Part shown: in pieces, positions 36,655-48,500 of the stretch
Position numbering within the stretch: the stretch's first letter is position 1
Layout of the letters: each line of letters opens with the position of its first letter
From: Druceiella hillmani
Lineage: Eukaryota > Arthropoda > Insecta > Lepidoptera > Hepialidae
Direction of reading: 5' to 3'
NCBI GenBank assembly: GCA_039881145.1
Contig: JAYKKI010000134.1
Span: forward strand, 708,501 to 772,500
DNA: 64,000 nt
Notes under the pieces: model-generated
Database searches by the model: none
The model's input: the letters and a program-made list of their open reading frames with translations, nothing else
What the model was told of the DNA's origin: nothing
Program-made: the position numbers and the translations under genes

Positions 36655-36885
36655 TTATTATATTAAGCCTAAAATATTATTCATTCGTTATTATTGGCAA
36701 CATAAAAATTGAACGCTAAGACATGTGCATTTTTTTCGGTTACAAAACGTGTAAAGTGATTTTTGAATGCTAGTGTAAAAAAGTGTATGGCAAACTTGTG
36801 GAACTTTATTTTATAAACCTAACTTTATTTTATAAAAATATATTTATATCTTTATATATATACACACAGATTCCAAAAAGATAAC
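36655..36885 (+). repeat. Left terminal inverted repeat of the mariner-type relic
   Basis: Reverse complement of 38358-38545 with scattered mismatches. The most constant part is the inner 'cacacagattccaaaaag'. Confidence 0.82.
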
Positions 36886-37223
36886 ATTGTTACAATTAAT
36901 TCTGCAAACATTTGAAAAATACCTGCTTTAGTGAAATAACTTCGCATTCACAGAAATGCTAACCATCAAAACAACCGCCTATCAGAGTTGTTTCGCTACA
37001 TCTTTCCCACTCGTATGGTATTTTTATTATTCTCGGCCGTCAAGCGACCCCATCGACTCCTTCCTTCAACAAATTTGCTTCTTTAGTGACTTGCTTATCG
37101 CTCGGAACTAATAACGTGTTTATTGCTGTTTTTTCCCTACCACCGTTTTTATTCGTTGATCTAGGCTTGAATTGGACCTTTGTTCTTGTGACTTTGATAT
37201 TGTTTGACCGACTGCATTGCAAA

Positions 37224-38140
37224 ATGCCTCAGACCTAAACTGCTCGTGAATATGCAGAAATGTATTTCATATACGGGCTACGTGATGGAAATGCCCACAT
37301 GCTAATTACGAACGCTATCCTAATCACAGAGTCTTTCTTCGTGTAAATAACAAAATTAGAAATATCTAGAAATGTTGATGAACGTCTAGTGCTGGCCGAA
37401 GTGGAAGAAGCTCCTTCTACTAATGTTCGGCGGATTTTTCGACGAAACGGTGTCTCAAGAAGTACAGTACACCACATTTTAAGAAGATATTATTTGTACT
37501 CGTTCCATATACAACAAATGCAAGCACTGCTAGTTGCTATCAACGACGAATATATTTCTATTGGGAGATGCTGCGTCGATGCAGACGAGATCCGCTTTTT
37601 CTAAATATCAATCTTATGGAGCAAAGAACTATGTTTTAAAAGAATGGAAGTATTTAATATGCACAATTTACACCAATGAGTCATCAAGACTTCCCGCATA
37701 GTAAGGCAAATTTCAACATGAATTCGGAGTCAATTTGTAAGCTGGAATCCTGGATGGTAAAATTACCGGTTTATTTGAACTCCCATATAGACTTAATGGA
37801 GTTCGTTATCCACGTTTTTTAAGAGACGAATTTGGAAATCTCTTCAACCAAATACCACAAGATGTACGTAACAAGATGTGGCTACAGCACGATGGTGCAC
37901 CAGTTCACTTTTTGCGACAAGTAACTGAATACTTAAAAGCAACTTACTTAAATTGATAGACAGAACGTGGCGGTATAGTTGCATGGCCACCACGTTCACC
38001 AGACCTTAATCCACTGAAATATTTTTTATGTGGATATTTCAAGGGGGCGGTCTATGAGACTACTAACGATTACGAACAACAATTAAGGAAAAATTACACC
38101 ATGTTTGTGAAGTGATCAAAAACAACGAAAGGACCTTCTG
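37224..38140 (+). pseudogene. DUF4817 / DDE-type transposase, broken
   Basis: Pieces in several frames give the parts of an IS630-Tc1-mariner transposase in order. An N-terminal helix-turn-helix ('AREYAEMYFIYG', from 37224) is followed by a second HTH ('STNVRRIFRRNGVSRSTVHH', 37389-37604). Next come 'AGILDGKITGLFELPYRLNG', the catalytic part 'MWLQHDGAPVHF' (about 37875) with its Asp, and 'WPPRSPDLNPL' (about 37990) with the final acidic residue. At least five stops or frameshifts are present, so it cannot be made. Such enzymes cut and paste the element at TA sites. The gene order and motifs match the DUF4817-bearing transposases common in insect genomes. Confidence 0.88.
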
Positions 38141-38357
38141 AAGTTTAAGAAGAAATTTTGTAAGAAAATGCTTTTGATGCATAAGAGCTAGGTGAAGGCA
38201 TTTTGTACTATACTCTAATAAAAAAAAAAACAAAATAAATGCGGTATGATCATAAATACTACATTTGTTTTATTTTACCATGACCGAAAAAATGATCAAT
38301 CTTATGGGTTTAAGAATCAAAAACATGTTACGAAATTACTTAGTACCCGAAATTTAT

Positions 38358-38545
38358 ACCTTTTTGGAATCTGTGTGAATTTTAAATGTTTTTGAAATAA
38401 AGTTTCACTAGATCGCCATACATTTTTTTACTAGTATTATTAATAGATCAGTTTTCATGTTTTGTAACTGAAAAAATGCATGTGTTTCAGCGTTTAGTTT
38501 TTATGTTGCCAGTAATAACGAATAAATACCATTTTAATTAGGAAG
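38358..38545 (-). repeat. Right terminal inverted repeat of the mariner-type relic
   Basis: Partner of 36655-36885; the segment 'tttttggaatctgtgtg' at 38361-38377 marks its inner end. Confidence 0.82.
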
Positions 38546-38714
38546 ACGGATATTCTCTTAAAAATATCGAATGATAAAAAAGGAGAAATAGTAATAATAG
38601 CTAACAAATTTTTTTTCATATACCCCACTGATACTCGTAATAATAATGTTGTTAATAGTAGCAAAAGGACCAAATAACTTGACGTCTATAAAAACTCAAG
38701 CAATAAAAAAAAAC

Positions 38715-38985
38715 TTTAAGTCACGGATATAGCGAATAAAACTTTATCTCTCCCTTAACTTCTCTAAACGAAACCTTGCTGTGTATCAACCGAACACACC
38801 CAGTACCATAACTTCTATTTATTTAGTTTTATGTGAACGTGCTTGACTTAACTGAATTCGAACAGGTACTCTTAGTTTATAACATAACAAGGCATAATAA
38901 ATTCTTTGCAGACCACTGGGCAAACTATGTGCATAAACGAGGTACGGTATTTGTTCGCATTTCTTTAATATTACAATCAATGCAT
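38715..38985. promoter_or_regulatory. Conserved island 3, unit B copy
   Basis: Counterpart of A 9765-10040. A 61-codon plus-strand frame beginning with GTG (38833-39018) is open here only; A and C break it. It is treated as non-coding. Confidence 0.42.
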
Positions 38986-41094
38986 TTATTTTTATGGCAC
39001 ATTTCGACCATTGGGTGATTTTTTTGTTTTGTCTATAACTGTTCTGAACTCATGTTGTGTTTTGAAATATTGAAATCTCTAGATTTTATTATTTCGAACC
39101 TTTCGGTATGTTTGTGTCCATAAATACAGGATTTGATAACGTAGTACATTAAAAAATTCTTGATTTAACTTTTGTACCAAAATTGATCGGTTTCCAATTT
39201 GTTTTTGGATTTTAATAATATTTTGTTACCGTGACCCAATTACTGATCTCTATTCATAAGAGGTTTTCAAAAAATATGATTTTACGCTTCTCCGGTAATC
39301 GACTAAATCGATATAAAAAAGATAAATATAAGTAGAGAATGATAATAATGACCCTCAATACGATGGCTGCGGCATGTTTAGGCCCACTTACACATTTTGG
39401 TATACAAATATTATTGTGATTTTTTACCATATTATCTAATATATATTTCACGGACGTAAATGTTCCGTGAATATCTAAAAAAAAGTATGAAATTTAGAAT
39501 AATGGATATAAATTTCGCAGTAACGCTGTTTTCCTTTTTAGTTAGAAATGTCACCTTAAAAAAATTAGATAAAATAAAACTTCCGGTCCGAATATTCCTT
39601 ATAGGAAAATAGAATTTTGGGCAAAAATGTAATTAAGATTTAAGATAGGTGATATGACCTTTAGTCTCTGCATAAAACTGTTTATTTAAATCTACATTGT
39701 AAAAATAAATTTTCACTAAATACGAAACTCAATTTACCTTCTTTAAATAGAATTTCATTGAGCTTGGCGACAAGATATATGTTTTTTGCGGTAAATTCCA
39801 TAAATTCTTCATATTTTATTTACTATTGTTTTAAATCCGGTATTATGCATATTAGTCCCTCATATGCAAATATCTGTATAACAATATAAATAAGTATTTA
39901 AACATGCCTTAAGTGATTCACAACGCCTAATGTGCACAGACTGACGAAATAACGCTACAAGAATTAAATTTGTAACACTTGACCAAGAAAAGGATCCAAC
40001 TAGTTAGTTTGCTGATCAGTTTAGTTACAAGTTGTTTGAATCTTTATATGTATAGGCTATAAATCAATCTAATTTGAACCAATCCAATCATATCCTAAAT
40101 TTCTCGAGTTCAATGTGCTCTATATAGAACTTACAGTTTTGTATGTTAAATCTCTTTAGAAGAACACATCGCTTCGGTGGAAAGAGACATGATCACGGTA
40201 TGTACGAGGGTTGCACGATTTGCTAAAGATACACATATTACGCTGAACTCTTATAGGACCACTTTGCCATTAATTCACCCTTCAGTCTGTCAAAGCCCTT
40301 TTTTAAAAAAAGTCTTGAGTTACCAAGTTGAATTTAGTATCGTGTATTGTAGTCTACCATTTTACATTGCTGTAATAGAAATACCCAAAAATCGATGACT
40401 TCTTATTCTACGTGAAATTATCATTATTTTTAATATGTTCCTATGACGGAAATATGTTGCTATACAGTATTCTTACGCATTAGAGTTTAGAGAATAGAGA
40501 TAGACTTCTGGTCGACTTACATCTTCAAAGTCGACATAGTGGGAAGTTTTATTCCAAAGTTAAAGACAAAAAAAAACAAAAACAAATTACTTCCAATTGT
40601 GGGTGGAATTGTACATTATTATATTTAGATTGTTTTAGACCTGTGAATTACATAACAGGAAATATATTTCCGTTGTGAGAAATTATTATTTATAAACACC
40701 TAAAATAAAAATACGGTGTGCCCTTAAATGTTATATAGTGCCTAAAAATTCACGGAAACCTCGTAGTGCGAGTTCTACTGGTGATTGGCACGTTTTTGAT
40801 AATTTGTGTAATTGTTATTATATTTATCTTAAATATATTTATGCGAATATTAAAGGTAAACATTTGTAAACCTTTACTACTTAAATGTTATTATCAAAGT
40901 TAAAATTATAATTCCTCAGTATAAAATAATAACATAACTAAGATATACAATAATTATTATTACCTTAATATTTATTGTTAAAACAATATTTTGTTTATCT
41001 ACATCGTACAATATTGTCGGCATGTAATTAAATTTTTAGCACGATTAATTGCAATGCCAACATATGAAATGACATAAAGCCTTAAAGAATATGT
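38986..41094. other. AT-rich non-coding stretch
   Basis: No gene is seen. The single ancestral unit of the 111-bp minisatellite is at about 39420-39490 ('gttccgtgaatatctaaaaa'). Blocks equivalent to A 11890-12420 are missing. 39990-40090 is the surviving half of island 4. Confidence 0.5.
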
Positions 41095-41235
41095 ATAACT
41101 TCACTGACATCATTAACTCTATCATTGGATTTAATGATTGAACTGTGGTTGATGCAAGTATTCGTACGTACAAGACACAATAACCTCGTACAGTTCCGGT
41201 CAGTTCCTCTATGTGATATGAACCGATATTAAATT
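41095..41235. promoter_or_regulatory. Conserved island 5, unit B copy
   Basis: Counterpart of A 14115-14245; it keeps 'tattcgtacgta' and 'atgaaccgatattaaat'. Confidence 0.33.
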
Positions 41236-41758
41236 TTCAGGTTTTTAACCATTTACAACTGTAAATATTAAACTTTTCCCCACTTTCTTTCCATCGATTT
41301 GTTTACTAGTCTATGTACATACAATCAAATTTATTTGTAAAAAATAATAAATTGAGACGTATATTTTAGCGTGTATATTATATTTTGAACATAATAAAAC
41401 TAATATTAGAGTGCACTTGTCTAATTTACTTTATGGATATGTATAGCAAACAAATGCATTCTTCCATTAAGACGTTTTAAAAATAAATTAATCTTTACTT
41501 CGCTGTTGCCAATTAATCAGGGCTGAAGGAGAGTATATACTTACACTGTGCTGGAGTAATATTCTAAACTGTACCGTCACAAGATATCCTGAGTTTCGAA
41601 TATTTTTTATAAAATTTTTAGACGAAAAGATTAAATGTATTTTATAAGTACATATGTTTATTGACCACATATTGTCACAATTTTAGTACATAACATTCTT
41701 TCGATACTCCCTCCCTACTATGAATTTTCGATAATATTATTTGATATAAACATAAATA

Positions 41759-41895
41759 TTTTACTTATTCATTTATTTACATTAATGTATATAATTCATA
41801 CATATGGTGAATGTATTGCTAAGAGAGCAATCTTTTACAGCTAACCATAACATCAGTCCAGCCACGCTCGGAGAACGCCGTATGCTTGTAATTAA
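41759..41895 (-). mobile_element. Possible short LINE 3'-end fragment
   Basis: An (ATTT)-like run at 41763-41782 is followed by 'atggtgaatgtattgctaag' and 'gagcaatcttttacagc'. These resemble the 3' end of the LINE in A (1740-1815: 'tggctgacttattgctacat', 'gagcaatctcttccag'). The block is absent at the equivalent place in A (about 14850) and C. It may be a severely truncated copy of a related LINE. Confidence 0.45.
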
Positions 41896-42169
41896 ACCAC
41901 GCGACGACAAAATTATCATTATTTTTCAACAAATAATTGAGTTTAAATTTAATTGGCTATTTTTGTGATAATATAAGAAAAATGTAAAAAGAAATATAAT
42001 TATTAATTCGCCATTTGTAATCATGCATTTTTATTATTCTTCATATCAAATATCTTTACGCTTGTAATTTAATACCGAAACGGATAAATCCTCGAGTATT
42101 TTGTTTTTAAATTTTTCCAAAATCTGATATTATCCTCTGGACGAAGTTTGCAACGTCTTCTGTATAATT

Positions 42170-42345
42170 AAAGATGATTCCCCCAACATCAAATACAATA
42201 CTTCGCGGCTGCATGAAGTCTACATTCGAGCTTCCTCCAGCATTATCCACACGACAACACATTACAAATGAACCTCTCCAAAAACGGAATATTAGAAAAA
42301 ATCTCTGTCATCGACTGAATACACATTTGTATTCACTTTATACTG
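42170..42345. promoter_or_regulatory. Conserved island 6, unit B copy
   Basis: Counterpart of A 15185-15435; it keeps 'ctctccaaaaacggaata' and 'gtcatcgactgaat'. It is shorter, because the segment 'gaaatatagcctagttgaat' in A (15372-15391) is missing. Confidence 0.37.
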
Positions 42346-42429
42346 TTTTGCCAGATACGGTTATTTCTATATTTTTAATAAATTAATTTAAATAATATTT
42401 TATTTAAATGTTATGTCATAAGCACACAT

Positions 42430-42442
42430 GCATATATATATA

Positions 42443-42496
<54 letters not shown>

Positions 42497-42534
42497 AGTG
42501 TGCGCGCGTCTTTGTGTGTGTGTGTGTGTGTGTA
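42430..42534. repeat. (TA)n(TG)n compound microsatellite
   Basis: A TA tract at 42431-42486 runs into TG repeats up to 42534. It is homologous in place to the tract at 62185-62307 in C; A lost this region. Confidence 0.9.
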
Positions 42535-42784
42535 TGCGGGTACAGAAGTATGAACAGTGACGAATAATAGATATATCGTAGACGTTACGGTTCCGTACCT
42601 CAATACGCCACGGAAATAGATCCCTTCAAGACTATTTTAAATTCTCTCCCTTGTTTGTGTATCTGTCTATCATAGCCGTTTTTATCTGAAACTTTATATA
42701 AAAACTTAAAATTTGAGGTAATATAGAAACTTGAAATAATACCATATATAGAAACTTGAAACAATACCATTATTGTCTTATTAC

Positions 42785-42945
42785 GAAAGTTCATCTGCTG
42801 TTGACTGTATAGCGTTAATGCAAATCGGAAAGAGTGCTTCGCTTACCGCCTCTATTTGCACAAACTCCTTCTGACTCACTTCCGGTCGACCGTGATATTA
42901 AAACTCGTTATTACCGTTAGAATTTCCATTGAAGTTTTCACTTTT
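42785..42945. promoter_or_regulatory. Conserved island 7, unit B copy
   Basis: Counterpart of A 16430-16600 and C 63615-63795, with 'cttcgcttaccgcctctatt' and 'ccggtcgaccgtgat'. Confidence 0.4.
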
Positions 42946-42999
42946 CTCTTCAATTAAATGCATAATTTAATTAAGTAGGTACTTGCGTAATTACTGAGC

Positions 43000-43727
43000 T
43001 CGTGTTGACAGTGCCTCACTGTGCAAACTGATGTAACGAGCAGTGATCGGGTGCGACCGGGACAGATTTTATTGGTGCTCGTTTTAGAAAAAATAACATT
43101 ATTTTATATTTTTAGGTTTCATAACATATGTTTAAGTTCAAATATCTAATAATAACGATAAACATCCAATAATTCATTAAATTATGGCCTATATATTGCA
43201 CATATAATATGATATGCAAGGACTCCCATCTTTAACTGCTTTATTTGATATATTATAAGAAGTAAATAGAGAGGCAAGCTTATACGGTTAACTGCTTAAC
43301 ATAATTTAAAAGAATAATTTAGTTGGCTTAATTAATAACACATTACCCTCCAGCTTTAAGAGAATACGCCACCGAAAATCACGGCTTTATTTAAGGATAT
43401 AAAATTACTTCAATCAATATTATATCACCAATTGAAAAATCAGAGTCTGAGGTTTAATAATCTTCTCTGATTACTAAGTCTCCTGTTTTATGAAGCCGAA
43501 CGACTGTGAAAATACTTTATCTTTTCGCACGTTCGTACTTTACGTATTTCTACAATTGCCAAAATAATTTTTTTATATTTTCCTTAGTAATAACATGAAA
43601 TGTTCTCTTCTAGCAAAAATCGAATGCAGGATCTACATATATCAACATTCAGAATAACTTTATTTGATATATTTCACTTCAGGTACTGAAAAGAGCAATG
43701 CATTAATTTGTGAATATTTTTCTTCTT
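43000..43727. mobile_element. Unclassified 0.73-kb insertion in unit B
   Basis: A and C run without a break from 'gtaattactgag' to 'ttcattatg..aatagttcata', but B has about 727 extra bases between these points. The insert starts GC-rich ('ctcgtgttgacagtgcctca', then 'gatcgggtgcgaccgggac') with a small perfect hairpin acagtg-cct-cactgt at 43008-43022, and then turns AT-rich. No coding frame, poly-A tail, terminal repeat or target duplication is evident. It could be a non-autonomous transposon or captured DNA. Confidence 0.55.
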
Positions 43728-45507
43728 AATTTATTGTGGGAATAGTTTATAAGCAGTTAATTCATATATGAAAATTATATATCTTTATATCAGTGGTGGA
43801 CATCCTCCACAAATATGACGATTTATAGGCACTCACTAAAGTATTTGCGAAAAAAATATAGTTTTTTATTATGTAAATAATTTTCCTAGTATCTTTTCAC
43901 ATGCGTTGAAATATCGTGATTAAGTCAAAAATTATCGCTACGGTTTTCTAGTATATATTATGTAAATTTCTAATAACTTTAAATTTAAATTTAAATTTAA
44001 TTTTAGCTCTTTCCGAGGTAGGGCGAGAGGGGTATATAACTTTCGAATATTCATAATTGTAACTCTAGAAGTACTTTCTATATAATTCTCAAAAAAAAAC
44101 CGTTTTGGAACTATTAAAACTTGGCCCTTAAACTGATATTCTTCATAAGCGCCAGCAGAAATATTTTTGAGTGTAAACTCTTGATATATATTAAATCAAT
44201 ATAGCTTATCACTTTGCTAAATTCCGAGTTTCTACGCCAAACACAAGTTTTTTGAAGTTAAACGGCCGTGACACGTGAGCAGAGGATTACATTTTTATAT
44301 TTTTGCTATACAGTATCCTAAAAGGAAAAAGTTACAGTTTAGTTTCGAATGATGATTGTGTCACCAAAACTTGATATGTGCGTAAAGAAACACATAAATT
44401 TTACATAATTTCAACAATCACGTATTCTTTGTTGAAGGTAGTTTCCGTCTTGAAAGGCCACTATGGGATGGCGAAAAAATGTTTTTACGCAATTATATTT
44501 AAGTTTAGTATGTCTCTGGGCAGTAGCAATAGAATTACTTCCTTAGATCTGGGATTTAGAAGGGAGTCCAAAAATTTACTTAATTACCTGTTTATAACTA
44601 AGCCTTAAATCTGGCATAATTGTTATGGCACACAAATCAATCGAAGTAGGTTAAAGCGTCATCATCCAAACGTAAGATATGGTTAAAGAGAAGAATCAAA
44701 GTAAGCGAAACGTTTAAAAGAAAAACCCTTTTTTCTTCATATTTTAATTTATTATTTTCGGGATACAATCAATTACGGTGATTTTGAAATCACCGTCTCG
44801 AAAGCAGTCCAACCGAGATTAAAAATGGAAAAGTACGATATACAAAAGTAGTAATAATCGTTGAAAATAGCTTTTCAACGATTCAGTTTTCTATATGTTT
44901 TTCTTTTAAGAGGACTGTACGTTCCACATTACTGAAATTTTGTTATATAAGTTGTAGAGCTAGTTTTTCTCCTTGAATTTATTAATTTTTTGCGCCATGT
45001 AGCCTGAGAACAATAATATTATACAGATTATTAACTTGGTAAAATTTTCTTCCTAAAATTCTTTTTTTTCACTAAATAGTCTGATGAGGACTTGGCATTT
45101 TTTTACTTAAACGTTTTTTATTGAATTTGAACTCATGATTTTAATTCTTATTTAATTGGAATAAACATATGTTAGTGTCGAGTTAATATCTATTTCTTGC
45201 AAATTAAATTTAAATAGGTTTCAATAAGAATCTCGTAAACAGCCATGTTTTGGCGTTGGAAAACAAAAGTTTAAGATGGTAGAATATTGTATAGATAATT
45301 TTTAATCAACATCCTTACTAAGGGAGAAATGAAAAGACTAAGATTTAAGGATATGTCAATGGGACAGTTAGTACCAGAATTAATAACTTTTGAAATCCAT
45401 ATCTCAAAATTCAATAAATCCAAATGCATGAAATGTGGATTACTTGTTATATTATATATTTTGTTACATTCGTTAAATATTATATAAATACTATGGATTT
45501 CTATTAG

Positions 45508-45510
<3 letters not shown>
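43728..45510. other. AT-rich non-coding stretch
   Basis: No gene is seen. It aligns with A 16640-18400. The words 'taaatttaaatttaaattta' at 43981-44000 form a small A/T palindromic run. Confidence 0.5.

Positions 45511-45584
<74 letters not shown>
45511..45584. repeat. (TA)n microsatellite
   Basis: About 73 bp of uninterrupted TA. The A equivalent (about 18405) has none. Confidence 0.92.
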
Positions 45585-45586
<2 letters not shown>

Positions 45587-48500
45587 GTATAGAAGGGGAG
45601 AGCGGGGGATATCAAAAGTAGCTTCAAAAAATTCACGTAAAGAAGACATCGTTTTGGGAATATATAATCTAAGCACTACTTTGTACTTAGATTTAACATT
45701 AATCTTATCTACAGATTAAGCATTTATTTTTAACCGAATTTAGTTTATAAAAATGTTGATTTAGTACCAATAACGTAAAAACTGACATAATTTTTGGCCG
45801 TTTTGAAACTTCTCGGAAAAAAGTCATATTGTGTGTATGTGTAGTACACTGCTATTAATAAAAATGTGGGACATTTGCAATCACAACTGATTCTTCTGTA
45901 TTTAAAATAATTTTCTATTTAAGGGGTTTTTTCCAAAAAAGGAATATATCGAAACAATTTCTGACATAATTATTTTTTTAATGTTAAGGTTTTAATTGTT
46001 TTTTTTTTGGTTTTAATTGTTACTTTTTTTATTATCATACAATTATCCTAAGTAATAATAACGGCAGAAATTGCTCTTCATTTACTTATGATTATTACTT
46101 TTAACAAATACTGTTATTGGGAATAAAATTATTTAAATTGAATATTCAATGTTAATTAAATAAAAATTGTATGTTAATTCTATTATCTTGATTTCTGTAT
46201 TTAATACTAAAATAATTTATTTTGGAAAATCAACAAAGTAGATTACAATTACAATTGTGAAACATTTCATCGTGTCATGAATACTTCTAATTCCTGTATA
46301 TACCGTGCCCCGATTTAACCAACACCTGATAATTATATGGCTCCTATTATTTATTTTCATTATAAAAGCATATTTTAAATCATTTTAAAAAAATCATCAC
46401 ATATAACATTTGTTAGTTTTTAAATTCGTTTTGTGCTCTCGATTTTGGATGAATCAGAGGTGATTCGGCATATTTATGGATAATAAATTGTTTTATACAT
46501 CGTAACTTTTTAAGTTACATCCGTTATATATGAAGGTTACATTACCTCAATAACGTTTATCTAAGTCGCCAGGAAATCGCGTGAATTCATTGAGGAATCA
46601 ATTGAAACTGAAAATAAATTATAATAAATTATATTAAATTATCATAAATTTGGTATTTAACAATAAGTAATCGAACCAAAGTAATTAGCTCTTATTAAAA
46701 CGAACATAGAACGATTAGATAGCTTTGACTTAACATGTTAACATTAGTATATTCTTTTTATTTTGCGAACTTTATGAATAAAATATCACATTTTTAGATA
46801 ATAAAACAGTAGCTGAATAATTAAAATTAAATCGATATTTGCATTAGTATCAGAATTTGGTACGAAGTTTTGACGTCAGCATTAGACGATATGGGGATGC
46901 AAATATTGTTAATAATATTCAAGTTAAAATATATTCCCATGTATATTTACCACATAAAAAAATAATCTATGTATGTATAAAAAGTGTCAAGTTCATTGAT
47001 GATCACTTAATATTTTTGTTTGAAGATGCGATTCGTTCTTACTTTTAGTCGGTGAATGACCTTCAGTGGAAGTGCAAAAATTGTTTTATTAAGCAAAATA
47101 TAGGTAAATAAAATCATGATACATTCTATGCCATTGCCAGGTGATAACATTCAACAAAAATACCAACTATAATGAGATAAAACTACGCTCCTTTCGTAAC
47201 CTTAACAGAAACCTGTTTAATCCATTAAATGAAAATTCAATTTGATAAAATCCACCGAGCTCCGCCTTTGTAAACAATGTTTTCCAAAACTTATATTTTA
47301 TGCTTTAATTAAATTATGATATAAATTGCATAATAGCATTTTACCACTTAAATTAATAATGATCATATATTTTATCTTTTTATAATCTAGAAACATTAAA
47401 AGATCATTCGATCAATTAACCCAATCTCCAGTCTCGTCTACTCTATAAATAAATCAATTGAAGTAAAATCTGTGAATTTTCCACATTTAAACTCGAAAAT
47501 AGTTCTCCACCTACGTTATAATAGTTAGGCTTCGAGATTTTCTAGTTTGTAAAGTGCACTGAAAGTTTGAAACTAAATTTAATCTAAAAATAATAAGGTC
47601 ACATTAAACTAAACTGCCATAACATTTTGATGATTCGGAATAAATGCTCGGATGATTTTTCCAGATATTATAAACGTTTGTTGTGAAGTTTTTTGACATT
47701 ATAGAAAGTTGAAAATTTTGAGTTAATATTTAATTTTATCATTTGCTTCTTGTTATATATAAATAACTTTGCAGACAGACAAACTAAAAGTAGCTAAAAT
47801 CGTGAAGATAACAAATTTAAAGGTAGACCAAACTTTTTCGCAATTACACTATGACTTCAAATGTACAATTATAATTTTCTCATATGAAACTACACAGTTA
47901 TAATGCTATTGTGGGAATTACCTCTAATCAATAAGAACACAAATGTAAAGGTAAACATAAAAGTACAAATTACATTCATAGACTACATGGCAATATATAG
48001 AAACAACGTTGGAAATTTAATAAAGTAAGTATTTATTAGAGGAGGCAGTCTTTATATCACTTGACGCTATATTTAATTCGTGTGAGTCCTTGTGGGAATA
48101 AAATATAATATTTTAACCAAAATTAAACTTTTCATTATCCTCATGTAACATGCAAAAAAAATTGTATTCCTTTATATTAATATAAATTAAAAAAAAAACA
48201 ATAAGTTACAGATGACAGAGGTAACCACAGTTAGCGTAAATAATTTTTTTTAAATTTATAGTGACAAGGATTATGAAAGTATTTTAAAAAAATTAGAGTG
48301 AAAACATTAGTGAAAATCTAATAAAAAACATTAGTAGTAAACCATTTGTCATAAATCGCTCTATCTAGAAAAATCTGACGGCAAACCTGCCTCTCATATA
48401 AGAACTGGATTTACTCGAATGCGTTTGTGAAGCAAAAAGTTTCTGCTTATATAATCCAAAAATACAAATATTTTATAAGCGTCGCTATAAATTTAAATCA

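Larger units (their letters stand above)
36655..38545 (+). mobile_element. Tc1/mariner-type DNA transposon relic with long terminal inverted repeats
   Basis: About 1.9 kb bounded by inverted repeats of roughly 200 bp: 36655-36885 against 38358-38545. Inner words are 'cacacagattccaaaaag' on the left (36863-36880) and its complement at 38360-38377 on the right. Outer words are 'ttacaaaacgtg' and 'cgttattattggcaacata' on the left and their complements on the right (38455-38525). The arms are about 85% matched. A broken transposase lies between them. It is absent from A and C. A TA target duplication cannot be fixed because the ends are worn. Confidence 0.87.

Noticed and set aside
38833..39018. 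61-codon plus-strand ORF in island 3 of unit B
   Set aside because: It needs a GTG start and is broken by a one-base indel and stop in A and by a stop in C.
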